Assembly (NCBI GenBank): GCA_017472635.1
Contig: JAFUPU010000048.1
Location: 1 to 50,505 of the forward strand
Reading direction: 5' to 3'
Length of the DNA: 50,505 nucleotides
Origin: Bacteroidaceae bacterium
Lineage (GTDB): Bacteria; Bacteroidota; Bacteroidia; Bacteroidales; Bacteroidaceae
The notes under the pieces were generated by a model. It saw nothing but the letters and a program-made list of their open reading frames with translations. It was not told the origin of the DNA and searched no databases. The translations under genes and the position numbers were made by a program. Numbering within the stretch: position 1 is the stretch's first letter; each line of letters begins with the position of its first letter. Positions 41,631 through 50,003 of the stretch are shown here, one piece after another.

Positions 41631-42973
41631 ATCTCCATGAAGTTTTTACGTTCAGTAAATTGTTGCATTACCCCAGCCATCGCTATGCTTTCAGTCCTGC
41701 GAAGACGTGCAGAACTGAAACGTTTGTTCAAGACACAGGAAATAAACTCCTGTATTTCATATCTCAATCCTTCACCGTCCCACTTATAAAAGAACTTCTT
41801 GTTTTCATTCTGGTCTTCATAGCGTAGTTCAAAGTAATCCGTTTTCCACCATGGAGCAGGCACATAGGCATAGCCTTTTGTTCCAGAAATGACCAAATTA
41901 CCCTCTGTCTTCACTCCGACACCTACCTTGAAAGAGCATACAGCTTTTGGAAAACGCATCACTCCTTTCGTGTAAATATCCACTCCGTTTGACATACGGC
42001 TATAGATATTCAGATTGTCATAATGAACGCCTAAAAGCTTAAAGATAGGCAGCAATGGATAAGATGCTGATTCGTACAGCGCACCACCGGCTTGTAAAGG
42101 GTCAAACTCACGTGAAGTCTTGTCAGAAAGCAAACGGGACAGAGAAGCCTCTATATCCACCACTTCACCGATGACACCGCTCTTTATCATCACCATCAAG
42201 TGATTGAATGCTGGACAATGGGCTGTTTTATTAGCCTCCATCAACACTATACCTTTTTCTTCAGCAAGAGCATACAATTCACGTGCTTCATCTCCATTGA
42301 ACACGATTGGAATTTCACAAAGCACATGCTTTCCTGCCAAAAGTGAACGTTTGATATATTCGTAATGAGTCAGATGAGGAGTGGAAATATAGACAGCATC
42401 CACTTTTTCACTCAATTCTTCATACGTCTGACATATTTCAGGAATTTGGTGCTTGATTCCCACTGTTGCAGCCTTGCCTGAATCAATGTCATATACGGCT
42501 TCAACATTCACTCCACTGACAAATTCCGCTTCAGGTATAAACCGTTGAGCGATGCGTCCACAACCGATGATACCAACTTTCACAACGTCTTGCGACTCAT
42601 TCCTCAGCATTGTAGAAGAGATGCCTTCTGTACGGGGTAGATACACGACTTGGCAGAACTCATTCAGATAATCAAACTTACCCTCCCAATCAGAGCCTAT
42701 GGCAAAAATATCGACATTGTATTTCTGTATATCATCAATCTTTTGTCCCACATAATCCTCTATGATTATTTGGTCTGCCAATCCTGTTGCTTTCACAGCC
42801 TCCACCCGTTCAAGTACATTGTTACGTACATTCAACTTGCCACGCTCACGGTCAAAGTTGTCATTGGTTACACCTACTATAAGGTAATCTCCTAATTCTT
42901 TAGCTCTACGCAACAGATTGATATGACCTTGGTGGAGTAGGTCATAGGTACCGTATGTGATTACTTTGCTCAT
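41627..42973 (-). CDS. fusion of TagD-like cytidylyltransferase and Gfo/Idh/MocA oxidoreductase
   Basis: In this 448-residue protein, residues 1-130 are a glycerol-phosphate-cytidylyltransferase-type domain: ITYGTYDLLHQGHINLL (the HxGH site), then IGSDWEGK and RTEGISSTMLR (the RTxGISTT-like motif). Residues 131-448 are a Gfo/Idh/MocA NAD(P)-dependent oxidoreductase: KVGIIGCGRIAQRFIP, YISTPHLTHYEYI and AGKHVLCEIPI (EKP-like site reading E-I-P). One polypeptide thus joins nucleotide activation with an oxidoreduction. With the SDR and LicD downstream it likely makes a CDP-alcohol for transfer to the capsule. The fusion is seen directly; the substrate is unknown. Confidence 0.92.
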   Translation of the reverse strand: MSKVITYGTYDLLHQGHINLLRRAKELGDYLIVGVTNDNFDRERGKLNVRNNVLERVEAVKATGLADQIIIEDYVGQKIDDIQKYNVDIFAIGSDWEGKFDYLNEFCQVVYLPRTEGISSTMLRNESQDVVKVGIIGCGRIAQRFIPEAEFVSGVNVEAVYDIDSGKAATVGIKHQIPEICQTYEELSEKVDAVYISTPHLTHYEYIKRSLLAGKHVLCEIPIVFNGDEARELYALAEEKGIVLMEANKTAHCPAFNHLMVMIKSGVIGEVVDIEASLSRLLSDKTSREFDPLQAGGALYESASYPLLPIFKLLGVHYDNLNIYSRMSNGVDIYTKGVMRFPKAVCSFKVGVGVKTEGNLVISGTKGYAYVPAPWWKTDYFELRYEDQNENKKFFYKWDGEGLRYEIQEFISCVLNKRFSSARLRRTESIAMAGVMQQFTERKNFMEI

Positions 42974-43086
42974 AGATTATTTATTAAATCCCAATCTCAA
43001 TATTAAAGAATACAGCATGTCAACTCCCATAATTCTGATTGTGAAGCCAAGTAAGAATTGCTATCTTTTTCATATATAAAATGGTT

Positions 43087-43872
43087 TTAAGACAATCCTG
43101 CTTTTTCCTTCAGTTTGGTAGGGTCAATGCGTAACGCCAACAACAATCTTTTGGTCATTTGCATTATGTGATGATATGCCTGAGTAATCATCACATCCCA
43201 AGTTGAAGCACCATATCTCTTCATGATAACTTTACGTTCATAGTTTCTACGTTTTACTCCTGAAGTAGAAATACCTCCGCGACGGAAAAAACCACAATTG
43301 GCATCAATATATTTATATTTAGCTCCCTTGGCCGTAAATCGGCAAAGCAGATCTGTATCCATCTGAATGTGTAAATCCACGTCATACATTCCAAACCGTT
43401 CATAAGCAGCCTTTGATACGAAACACCCCATGTGACAAGTATAATGATTCATGAGACGATGTCCATATACCAACGTCGGTTTAGTCAGAAACTCTTCACC
43501 TGTCTCAAAGTTCTTAACGACCTCATTCATGCGATAGATATCCACCTCTTCCTCATAATTATTTGCAAGAATCTGCATACAATCTAAAGCCAACTGGTCA
43601 TCGGCATTGCAGATACCTATCAAATCACCCGTTGCAGCCTTTATACCTTTATTGAAAGCGTCACTGATACCTTTGTCCGGCTCACTGACAAAATAAGCGA
43701 TTCTGTCACGGTATTTATTTACTATGTCAAGAGTTCCGTCCGTAGAGCCACCATCAATAATAATATATTCCTTATTTTCATATGGTTGGTTGATTACACT
43801 CAATATCGCTTCCTCTAAGTGCTTTTCACTGTTGTAAGTGATTGTAATTATTGAAATCTTGGGATTTTTCAT
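43087..43872 (-). CDS. family 2 glycosyltransferase
   Basis: This 261-residue GT-A protein opens with ISIITITYNSEKHLEEAI, followed by YIIIDGGSTDGTLDI and the metal-site strand IGICNADDQLALD (DxD-like, about residue 90). The end has basic, helix-rich sequence without membrane spans. Its start overlaps the end of the GT4 remnant by 47 bases. It probably adds one sugar of the capsule repeat from a nucleotide sugar on the cytoplasmic face. A 113-base AT-rich gap separates it from the cytidylyltransferase fusion. Confidence 0.92.
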   Translation of the reverse strand: MKNPKISIITITYNSEKHLEEAILSVINQPYENKEYIIIDGGSTDGTLDIVNKYRDRIAYFVSEPDKGISDAFNKGIKAATGDLIGICNADDQLALDCMQILANNYEEEVDIYRMNEVVKNFETGEEFLTKPTLVYGHRLMNHYTCHMGCFVSKAAYERFGMYDVDLHIQMDTDLLCRFTAKGAKYKYIDANCGFFRRGGISTSGVKRRNYERKVIMKRYGASTWDVMITQAYHHIMQMTKRLLLALRIDPTKLKEKAGLS

Positions 43873-44065
43873 TTTTTATTATTCGTCTATACAATTCCAC
43901 ATATTTCATATACTGCCTCTCCTTTTCATACTGGCTGACAGCCTTTTCACGGCAATGGCTTTGGTAATGTGCCTTTCCTCTGTCTAATATCTTTCTCATG
44001 GCATCAAGCATTGCATCTAAGTCGCCTTGTTCAACCACAAAGCTAATATATTGTAAGTGCCAATT
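43826..44065 (-). pseudogene. C-terminal remnant of a family 4 glycosyltransferase
   Basis: The frame holds only about 78 residues (NNWHLQYISFVVEQGDLDAM, then a helical end SQYEKERQYMKYVELYRRI), the last portion of a GT4 enzyme. The upstream body of the gene is missing: the acyltransferase stop TGA at 44069-44071 abuts it directly. The fragment may be translated weakly from a GTG at 44038, but it lacks the nucleotide-sugar site. It appears to be a scar left when the acyltransferase segment replaced the rest of the gene. Confidence 0.75.
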
Positions 44066-44068
44066 ATT

Positions 44069-44740
44069 TCAAAACAGTCTATCCCTCGTCCAAGTGACTC
44101 CTGTTTTAACGATCTTTGCAGGAGCACCTACTGCCAAACAATTTGATGGTATTTCTTTCGAAACCATAGTGTTGGAACCGATGATGGTGTTATCACCAAT
44201 TTTTGCTCCTTTCATGATTTTGGTATGGGGGGCAATCCATACATGATTGCCGATTGTAACATTCTTGGCAGGATTGATTCTTTGTTTGCTTTCTATATCA
44301 ATAATGGGATGAGAATCGGAAGTACGAACAATAATTGTATTGGCAAACATACAATCATTTCCTACAATAATGGAGGTGTTGTCTTCTTGAGCACAGAAAT
44401 GAACGGTATGAGTAAATGTAGTATTGTCACCAATGATAATCGTGATGTTATTTCCCTCCATCCAAAAGCTACACATTTTCCCGACTCGGACTCCGCTTTT
44501 GAAAATAATTGTATTATTGTTCCCTACAATCCGGATTTTGCAATCATCCAAGAAACAGCTAGAACCAATTTCCATATAATTGCCTTTTCCTTTTATATAT
44601 TTAGAAAAAACTCCCCCCCCCATATTTTTTATTTTCAATTGCTTATGGAACAAATCTCTTCTTGGGAATTCCTTGAAAAAATTTCGTGCTCTATAAATGA
44701 GGGGAATTTTTAATGCAATCTTTTTTATTACAGTTTTCAT
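44069..44740 (-). CDS. hexapeptide-repeat (LbH) O-acyltransferase
   Basis: This 223-residue protein starts at ATG 44740 (KTVIKKIALKIPL); an earlier start at 44785 would overlap the preceding gene. Left-handed beta-helix repeats run from about residue 50 to 205, and the end has the typical NHVWIAPHTKIMKGAKIGDN followed by MVSKEIPSNCLAVGAPAKIV. The conserved His of the active site may be the one in TFTHTVHFCA. Such WbbJ-like enzymes acetylate or otherwise acylate sugars in capsule and O-antigen. Confidence 0.88.
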   Translation of the reverse strand: MKTVIKKIALKIPLIYRARNFFKEFPRRDLFHKQLKIKNMGGGVFSKYIKGKGNYMEIGSSCFLDDCKIRIVGNNNTIIFKSGVRVGKMCSFWMEGNNITIIIGDNTTFTHTVHFCAQEDNTSIIVGNDCMFANTIIVRTSDSHPIIDIESKQRINPAKNVTIGNHVWIAPHTKIMKGAKIGDNTIIGSNTMVSKEIPSNCLAVGAPAKIVKTGVTWTRDRLF

Positions 44741-44756
44741 AGATGTAATGAGATAT

Positions 44757-45662
44757 TTATTTATTAAAAATCTTCTTGAATGCAACTTTGGGCCTATTGG
44801 TGAAAAATTTGCTCAACAAATCTTTTAATCTCCACCATCGGTATGGTATATTGTAAGGAAACAAAGGTTCATCCCGCATTTCAAACGATATTGTATCCAA
44901 ATCAAATGAGAGTTTTTCTAACATCTGATCGGAAATGGCACGTCCTCTAATCCATCCGCCACGACGAAATGTGTTCAATTGTCTTGTTTTATACAGATTG
45001 GGATAATATGTCATGACGTACGTTCCATACGTTTCGAATTCGGAAAAAGACGGATTGGGATGATTATAATCTCCTGCTCTCATAATTTTTTCAAACCATG
45101 TATTACCTTCTACAGGACAAGTCTCGATTTTTTTTAAAAGTTCTCTAACAATATCCGAATCAAATAACATATGTTCTGCTATAAAGGAATATGGTTCAAC
45201 CTTGTTTAATCCGATAATTTTTTCTATTGTCGCAAAATAGTTCTCATTATATTCATTTTTGCGTGTAAATAGAGGTTGAGATTCTTCAAAGAAAGAAATA
45301 TCTGACACAGGAATTGTATCGGCATCCCATGAAAGATAATATTTCTTTGCATGTTTAGTTAGAGAAAATCCTAATTTCAAGAATTGTTGATAAAACCATC
45401 CTGGTGATGTGCAATTTGTGTATCGTCGCGCGATATTTTTTATATGGTTTATTGTCAATCCATCAATCAACAGATTCTCGTCCATTATGAATATGTTATC
45501 TAAACAATTTATGGATTTTGAAATTTTCTTTATATTTTTTTTGTTGGTTATAATATAAATGCATTCGATATCAATTAAGTGTTTCTGTACATATTTAACC
45601 ACTCGATGTATAAATCCGACATCTTTTCCTGCAACAGGAATTATCACATCATATTTTTGCAT
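44757..45662 (-). CDS. DUF6492-like putative glycosyltransferase
   Basis: This 301-residue protein begins DVIIPVAGKDVGFIHRVVKY. A GT-A-like DxD is seen in YYLSWDADTIPVSD (about residue 113), preceded by the conserved GWFYQQFLKLGF. This pattern is that of the DUF6492 group found in polysaccharide loci. The C-terminal part is rich in aromatic residues. Its start lies within the last 14 bases of the WbsX-like gene. A sugar-transfer role is inferred from fold pattern and context. Confidence 0.75.
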   Translation of the reverse strand: MQKYDVIIPVAGKDVGFIHRVVKYVQKHLIDIECIYIITNKKNIKKISKSINCLDNIFIMDENLLIDGLTINHIKNIARRYTNCTSPGWFYQQFLKLGFSLTKHAKKYYLSWDADTIPVSDISFFEESQPLFTRKNEYNENYFATIEKIIGLNKVEPYSFIAEHMLFDSDIVRELLKKIETCPVEGNTWFEKIMRAGDYNHPNPSFSEFETYGTYVMTYYPNLYKTRQLNTFRRGGWIRGRAISDQMLEKLSFDLDTISFEMRDEPLFPYNIPYRWWRLKDLLSKFFTNRPKVAFKKIFNK

Positions 45663-46800
45663 AATGAATCACTTCTTTTATGGCTGTTAAATACTTTGTT
45701 CCATATTCTGTGTCAGGCTCTAAATAAGCTCCTTCTCCCCATTCATTCCATGCCGTTAAAAAGATGTATGGTTTATGATGTTGTATAGCTATTTTATAGA
45801 ATTCGCCAAAATAGTGCCTGAATTTGTCAGGTGTTGCCCCTGTTATAATCTTAGAACCATTATTCCCCCTTCTTGGTGAATCATCATAGCTGACAAAAGA
45901 ACCTTGTATGACATTACTATGATCTTGCTTATCGATATAGGTTAGAAGACGTTGCCAAACCTTATCATAATCATAATACATGATTCCTTTTTTCCTATTT
46001 ATATGCATCAATGCCGAAATTTTATTTATAATCCGTTGTGGCCAAGTTTTTATAATCGTTTCGAATGACGGATGAACCCATCCGACATAGTGTGGCTCAT
46101 AATTGTATAAAAAGGAATCTTGAAATTTAAAATCTGATGGAGTGTTTTGAAAAATAAAACATATTCCATCAAATCCATCTTCTTTTGCCCAACGATTCCA
46201 ACACTCGCACATATTTATAATTTCCTCAGAAAACACTATTATACTGAATAAAGGTCTATTGTTCCACTTTTCGTAATTGGGAGATAGGAAATGTGTGCGT
46301 ACATAATCATAATGATTTCTCCAATCAGTTTCTGTACCGAGTATATAAGGTATCAAGATTTGAGGTCCAACATGTTTCTTTTTAGGGTCGTCCGCTATTG
46401 GAGCCCAATCATTTCCTTTAACATTACTCCAACTACGTTTCCAATTGGCATTATCCCATGAAAAGAAGTATTTCACATACCCATTAGTACTATCACGAAG
46501 GATTTCTGCGGGACGAGTCAATATGTTTGTCTCATTGTTGAACCAATAATGATATACACCAAAACCATATATACCATGTTTTTGAGCCAACTTTGCCTGC
46601 CATTCTACATGCTCTACTTTTGAAAGATCATAGTACTTCTTATTTTGCGGAATACGTGGTTGCTTATGTCCGTTAAAAAGTGGTTTGGCATTTTTAACAG
46701 TCACCCAGTCGGTGAATCCTTTACCCCAAAATTTGTCATTCTCTGGTATGCAATGGTATTGAGGAAGATACATTGCAAATATTTTTGGTCTATTTGTCAT
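45649..46800 (-). CDS. WbsX-like (GH99-like) polysaccharide biosynthesis protein
   Basis: This 383-residue protein has the family opening IFAMYLPQYHCIPENDKFW, then GKGFTDWVTVKNAKPLF, YGFGVYHYWFN near residue 100 and the closing ILTAWNEWGEGAYLEPD-type segment (here FLTAWNEWGEGAYLEPD near residue 350). WbsX-like proteins occur in O-antigen and capsule loci and share the fold of family-99 glycoside hydrolases; they are thought to be transferases or processing enzymes. It overlaps the next gene by 14 bases. Confidence 0.9.
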   Translation of the reverse strand: MTNRPKIFAMYLPQYHCIPENDKFWGKGFTDWVTVKNAKPLFNGHKQPRIPQNKKYYDLSKVEHVEWQAKLAQKHGIYGFGVYHYWFNNETNILTRPAEILRDSTNGYVKYFFSWDNANWKRSWSNVKGNDWAPIADDPKKKHVGPQILIPYILGTETDWRNHYDYVRTHFLSPNYEKWNNRPLFSIIVFSEEIINMCECWNRWAKEDGFDGICFIFQNTPSDFKFQDSFLYNYEPHYVGWVHPSFETIIKTWPQRIINKISALMHINRKKGIMYYDYDKVWQRLLTYIDKQDHSNVIQGSFVSYDDSPRRGNNGSKIITGATPDKFRHYFGEFYKIAIQHHKPYIFLTAWNEWGEGAYLEPDTEYGTKYLTAIKEVIHYAKI

Positions 46801-46849
46801 ATAATAAAAATAAAATATATTTAATCAAGAGTGAAAGTCAATCTGAAAG

Positions 46850-48034
46850 CTATTCCATATGTCTAAGATATACATCATACACGTTTAGATATTCTGCACC
46901 ATCTTTATCCCAAACATATAGATATTGTTTTTCATTTGTCATAAAAGGAGTGAACAATATAACTCTTCCATAATTTAAGAAAGATACTAAAAAGAAAATT
47001 TTTAGGAAAGCATTCACTTTGAATAGATGTTTGATGTAATAATATCTGAGTATATATCCCATGATTATAAATTGGAATATTAGGAACAGATTATTATAAC
47101 GATACAGCAACTCTATCGGGCGGGTAATAGGAAGTGAAATACACCCAAATAGGAATAAGTTGTATGCAAAAATATACGCATTATCATTGGGGGTACGCTT
47201 ATATATCAAATACCCTAAATAAACCAATGAAATTACGAACATATTGATATAGTATACACCAGAAGCTGAACCTCCACCATGTCCGCTGGTCACCCAGTAA
47301 TCAATATTATTTGAGTAGCCTGAAAAAACTTCAAAATTGGTGATAAATTCAGTGTATGGAATAAGCGACAACATCACATTTGTATCAAAAATCAGACACA
47401 ATAGTATATATATACTAATTGATACCCAAGGAGAAAAGAATGGTTTCTTAAATTTCAAGATGAAATAATATGATACAGGTACTACAAGTAACCCATAATG
47501 CGTCTGAAATCCAATAAACGAAAACAGAATGAATAGAATAAGATTTATTTTTTTCTTCCCTTTTTGGGAATAGTCATACAAGTTTCTCAAGGCTATCAAG
47601 ATGAATGAGAAGCCTAAGAACCATCTCATCAGGTTTTCTGCTGCAAGAGAAAACAGAGGGAATAGGGGTAATATATACTTTATGTTTTCTCTATAATTCT
47701 CCAAGAAGTAAATAACGGAAATAATCAGTATAAAACTCATTAACATAACATAGGCTTGCCATTCTCCCTCCAATAAAGCAACCGTTCTTCCTAACCAATA
47801 GAAGACAGGTTCCAAATCTCCTTGATTTCCTTTTGCTATTTCTTGAAATGTATGGTAATAGTAATTGTAATCCAATCCTCTTCCAAAACGCAATCCCTCA
47901 TTCAATGTAAAAGCAGAAATTGCAGGAATTGCAGATTTCCAATAGCTATTGTTAGGATTTTGCATACTTCTTCCGGATATGTACAAAATCCAAATGGTTA
48001 AAGCTAACAATAGAGTGTAAATAATAGCAATCAT
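46850..48034 (-). CDS. EpsG-family polysaccharide polymerase (Wzy-like)
   Basis: This 394-residue integral membrane protein has about ten hydrophobic helices. The family pattern is clear at the start: a helix, then FTLNEGLRFGRGLDYNYYYH (GRDYxxY-like) and LEPVFYWLGR. It is the likely polymerase that joins capsule repeat units in the inner membrane. Its ATG overlaps the stop of the upstream GT2 gene by 4 bases. Confidence 0.88.
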   Translation of the reverse strand: MIAIIYTLLLALTIWILYISGRSMQNPNNSYWKSAIPAISAFTLNEGLRFGRGLDYNYYYHTFQEIAKGNQGDLEPVFYWLGRTVALLEGEWQAYVMLMSFILIISVIYFLENYRENIKYILPLFPLFSLAAENLMRWFLGFSFILIALRNLYDYSQKGKKKINLILFILFSFIGFQTHYGLLVVPVSYYFILKFKKPFFSPWVSISIYILLCLIFDTNVMLSLIPYTEFITNFEVFSGYSNNIDYWVTSGHGGGSASGVYYINMFVISLVYLGYLIYKRTPNDNAYIFAYNLFLFGCISLPITRPIELLYRYNNLFLIFQFIIMGYILRYYYIKHLFKVNAFLKIFFLVSFLNYGRVILFTPFMTNEKQYLYVWDKDGAEYLNVYDVYLRHME

Positions 48035-48984
48035 AGTTTTCTACGTTCAAAACGATGTGTAATGATATTAGGGAGTTTCTCAACAGCAAGCTCTATACAG
48101 GCAAAAAAGGCATATAAACACATACAGCCATTTATTCTCAGTCCTTTATTCAGCCGTTCTTTATATCCAATTCTATAGTAATGTATTGCATCTTTGAAAT
48201 AATTTATCTTAACCCGATTAAGTTGTTTGGGTGATAGTCTTATTTCTTTTTTAGAGAGTAAAGTAAAGACATAAATCGCTGCTTGTGTACAACTGCTATC
48301 TACAGAGCTTTTTGATGTGCACATTAATCCTTTAGGATTTATTCTGTACGCACTTGTTGCTTCTGGTATATATACAACATTTCCTAATGCAGCAGCAATC
48401 AAAAAATAGAGATAATCTATATGACAAGGAGCCATATCTATATACTTATTTATTAGCACGTCTCTGCGAAAACATACAGTTACAGTTTGTATATAATTCC
48501 CTCTCATTATTTTTTTCAGGATGTCTCCAGAACCCGATTTGTACATATTTTGAGAATGGACTTCTGAACTGTATTCATTGGATGACATATTTACGGTGCG
48601 GAATCCCGTATATACCATTGTTACGTGAGGGCTTTTTTCTAATATATCCACCTGCTTCTGCAATTTCAACGGGTCAATCCAATAGTCATCACCTTCACAC
48701 AGAGCGATATATTTTCCTTGTGCTCTTGGATAACAGAATGTTGCGAACATACCTCTTACCCCCTTTAAATATTGGTTTTCATCATGAAATATAGGCTTAA
48801 TTATATCAGGGTACTTCTCCGCATACTCTTGTATAATTTCAGTAGTACCATCTGTGGAGCAATCGTCATTGATGATAATCTCAAAAGGGAAAGATGTCTT
48901 TTGCATCAAAAAGCCTTCTAGGCATTGGCGAATGTATGGGGCATGATTATAGGTTATACTACAAATACTTACTAATGGTTGCAT
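48031..48984 (-). CDS. family 2 glycosyltransferase
   Basis: This 317-residue GT-A enzyme opens with VSICSITYNHAPYIRQCLEG, then IIINDDCSTDGTTEII and the metal-binding segment IALCEGDDYWIDPLKLQ (about residue 95-111). This is the capsule-type GT2 subgroup with EGDDYW. It starts 11 bases after the ATP-grasp gene and overlaps the polymerase gene by 4 bases. It probably extends the capsule repeat unit. Confidence 0.93.
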   Translation of the reverse strand: MQPLVSICSITYNHAPYIRQCLEGFLMQKTSFPFEIIINDDCSTDGTTEIIQEYAEKYPDIIKPIFHDENQYLKGVRGMFATFCYPRAQGKYIALCEGDDYWIDPLKLQKQVDILEKSPHVTMVYTGFRTVNMSSNEYSSEVHSQNMYKSGSGDILKKIMRGNYIQTVTVCFRRDVLINKYIDMAPCHIDYLYFLIAAALGNVVYIPEATSAYRINPKGLMCTSKSSVDSSCTQAAIYVFTLLSKKEIRLSPKQLNRVKINYFKDAIHYYRIGYKERLNKGLRINGCMCLYAFFACIELAVEKLPNIITHRFERRKL

Positions 48985-48995
48985 ATATTTCTGAA

Positions 48996-50003
48996 TTAAA
49001 AGGTAACAGGAACCAAATCCTTACAACTTTTCACACCTACTTGAGGCGTTATATAATTAGTATTTGTAAGAGCTCCCTCAAGCCATGAAATTATTTGTTT
49101 GGGGAAATCTACACCTGCATTATGAGAAAAAGGATATTGACCTCCAAAACGGCAATTCATTTCCAAAACATAAACACGTCCGTCTTCAGTAACAAAACAA
49201 TCTACATCCAAATTCGCGACATGCTTAAGTGATTGGGATATTTTCTTTGCCAAATCCAAGAAAGGGGTGTTGTCTACTATTTCTGCAACATCCGTTTCGC
49301 CTGAACGCATGGCTATTTTCTTCTTTGCGACACATGTCACAAAATTGCCATCCAAATCATTCAAGATTTCAATGCCATATTCCTGTCCTTTTATTATTTC
49401 TTGAATGATGATACTGTTATCTACATCTTCCGCCGATTCGTATTTAAGGTAGGTGTCAAATATTTCAGTATGCAACTTTTTATATAGGACATTCAATTCT
49501 TCTGTATTACAAACTTTATAAACGCCAATAGACCCCATGCCCCAACGGGGTTTGATTATTAAGGGGAATTTTATTGCACCACTCTGAAGAGCTGCTTCAG
49601 TTTCAGCCAAATTCAAAAAGGAAGGAGTTTGTTTAACTCCTATCTGGACCAAGAATTCATAGGTCAGCCATTTGTCATTACAGATTTTTGTCACGTTCAT
49701 ATCTGATACAATAACCTTTATTCCTTCTTGTTGAAACCGCGCCTTATTTTCAGCTAAAATATGTAAATCAATATCGAACAAAGATATTATGGCTGAAATA
49801 TTATGCTTTTTGCAATATGTGATTAGAAAATCAATATAACCTTCATCATAAATACTTGGAGTTATCACATATTTATCTGCGCACCCCAAAGTGTAAGTGT
49901 ATATACTATTGGAAGCATGGACTAATCCGGAATCTCCTAAAGCGTTTTTGAAGTACTGGACCATATAAGTCCGACGACCTGCTGATGTCAATAAAATGTT
50001 CAT
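48996..50003 (-). CDS. ATP-grasp ligase of a polysaccharide locus
   Basis: This 335-residue protein has a Rossmann-like pre-ATP-grasp domain (NILLTSAGRRTYMVQYFK, then SLFDIDLHILAENK). An ATP-grasp domain follows: KFPLIIKPRWGMGSIGVYKV (the phosphate-binding loop) and the metal site DGRVYVLEMNCRFGGQYPF near residue 290, resembling carbamoyl-phosphate synthase large subunit. ATP-grasp enzymes join a carboxylate to an amine. Its start overlaps the GNAT gene by 4 bases, so the pair may add an amino acid or acyl-amide to a sugar. Confidence 0.9.
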   Translation of the reverse strand: MNILLTSAGRRTYMVQYFKNALGDSGLVHASNSIYTYTLGCADKYVITPSIYDEGYIDFLITYCKKHNISAIISLFDIDLHILAENKARFQQEGIKVIVSDMNVTKICNDKWLTYEFLVQIGVKQTPSFLNLAETEAALQSGAIKFPLIIKPRWGMGSIGVYKVCNTEELNVLYKKLHTEIFDTYLKYESAEDVDNSIIIQEIIKGQEYGIEILNDLDGNFVTCVAKKKIAMRSGETDVAEIVDNTPFLDLAKKISQSLKHVANLDVDCFVTEDGRVYVLEMNCRFGGQYPFSHNAGVDFPKQIISWLEGALTNTNYITPQVGVKSCKDLVPVTF

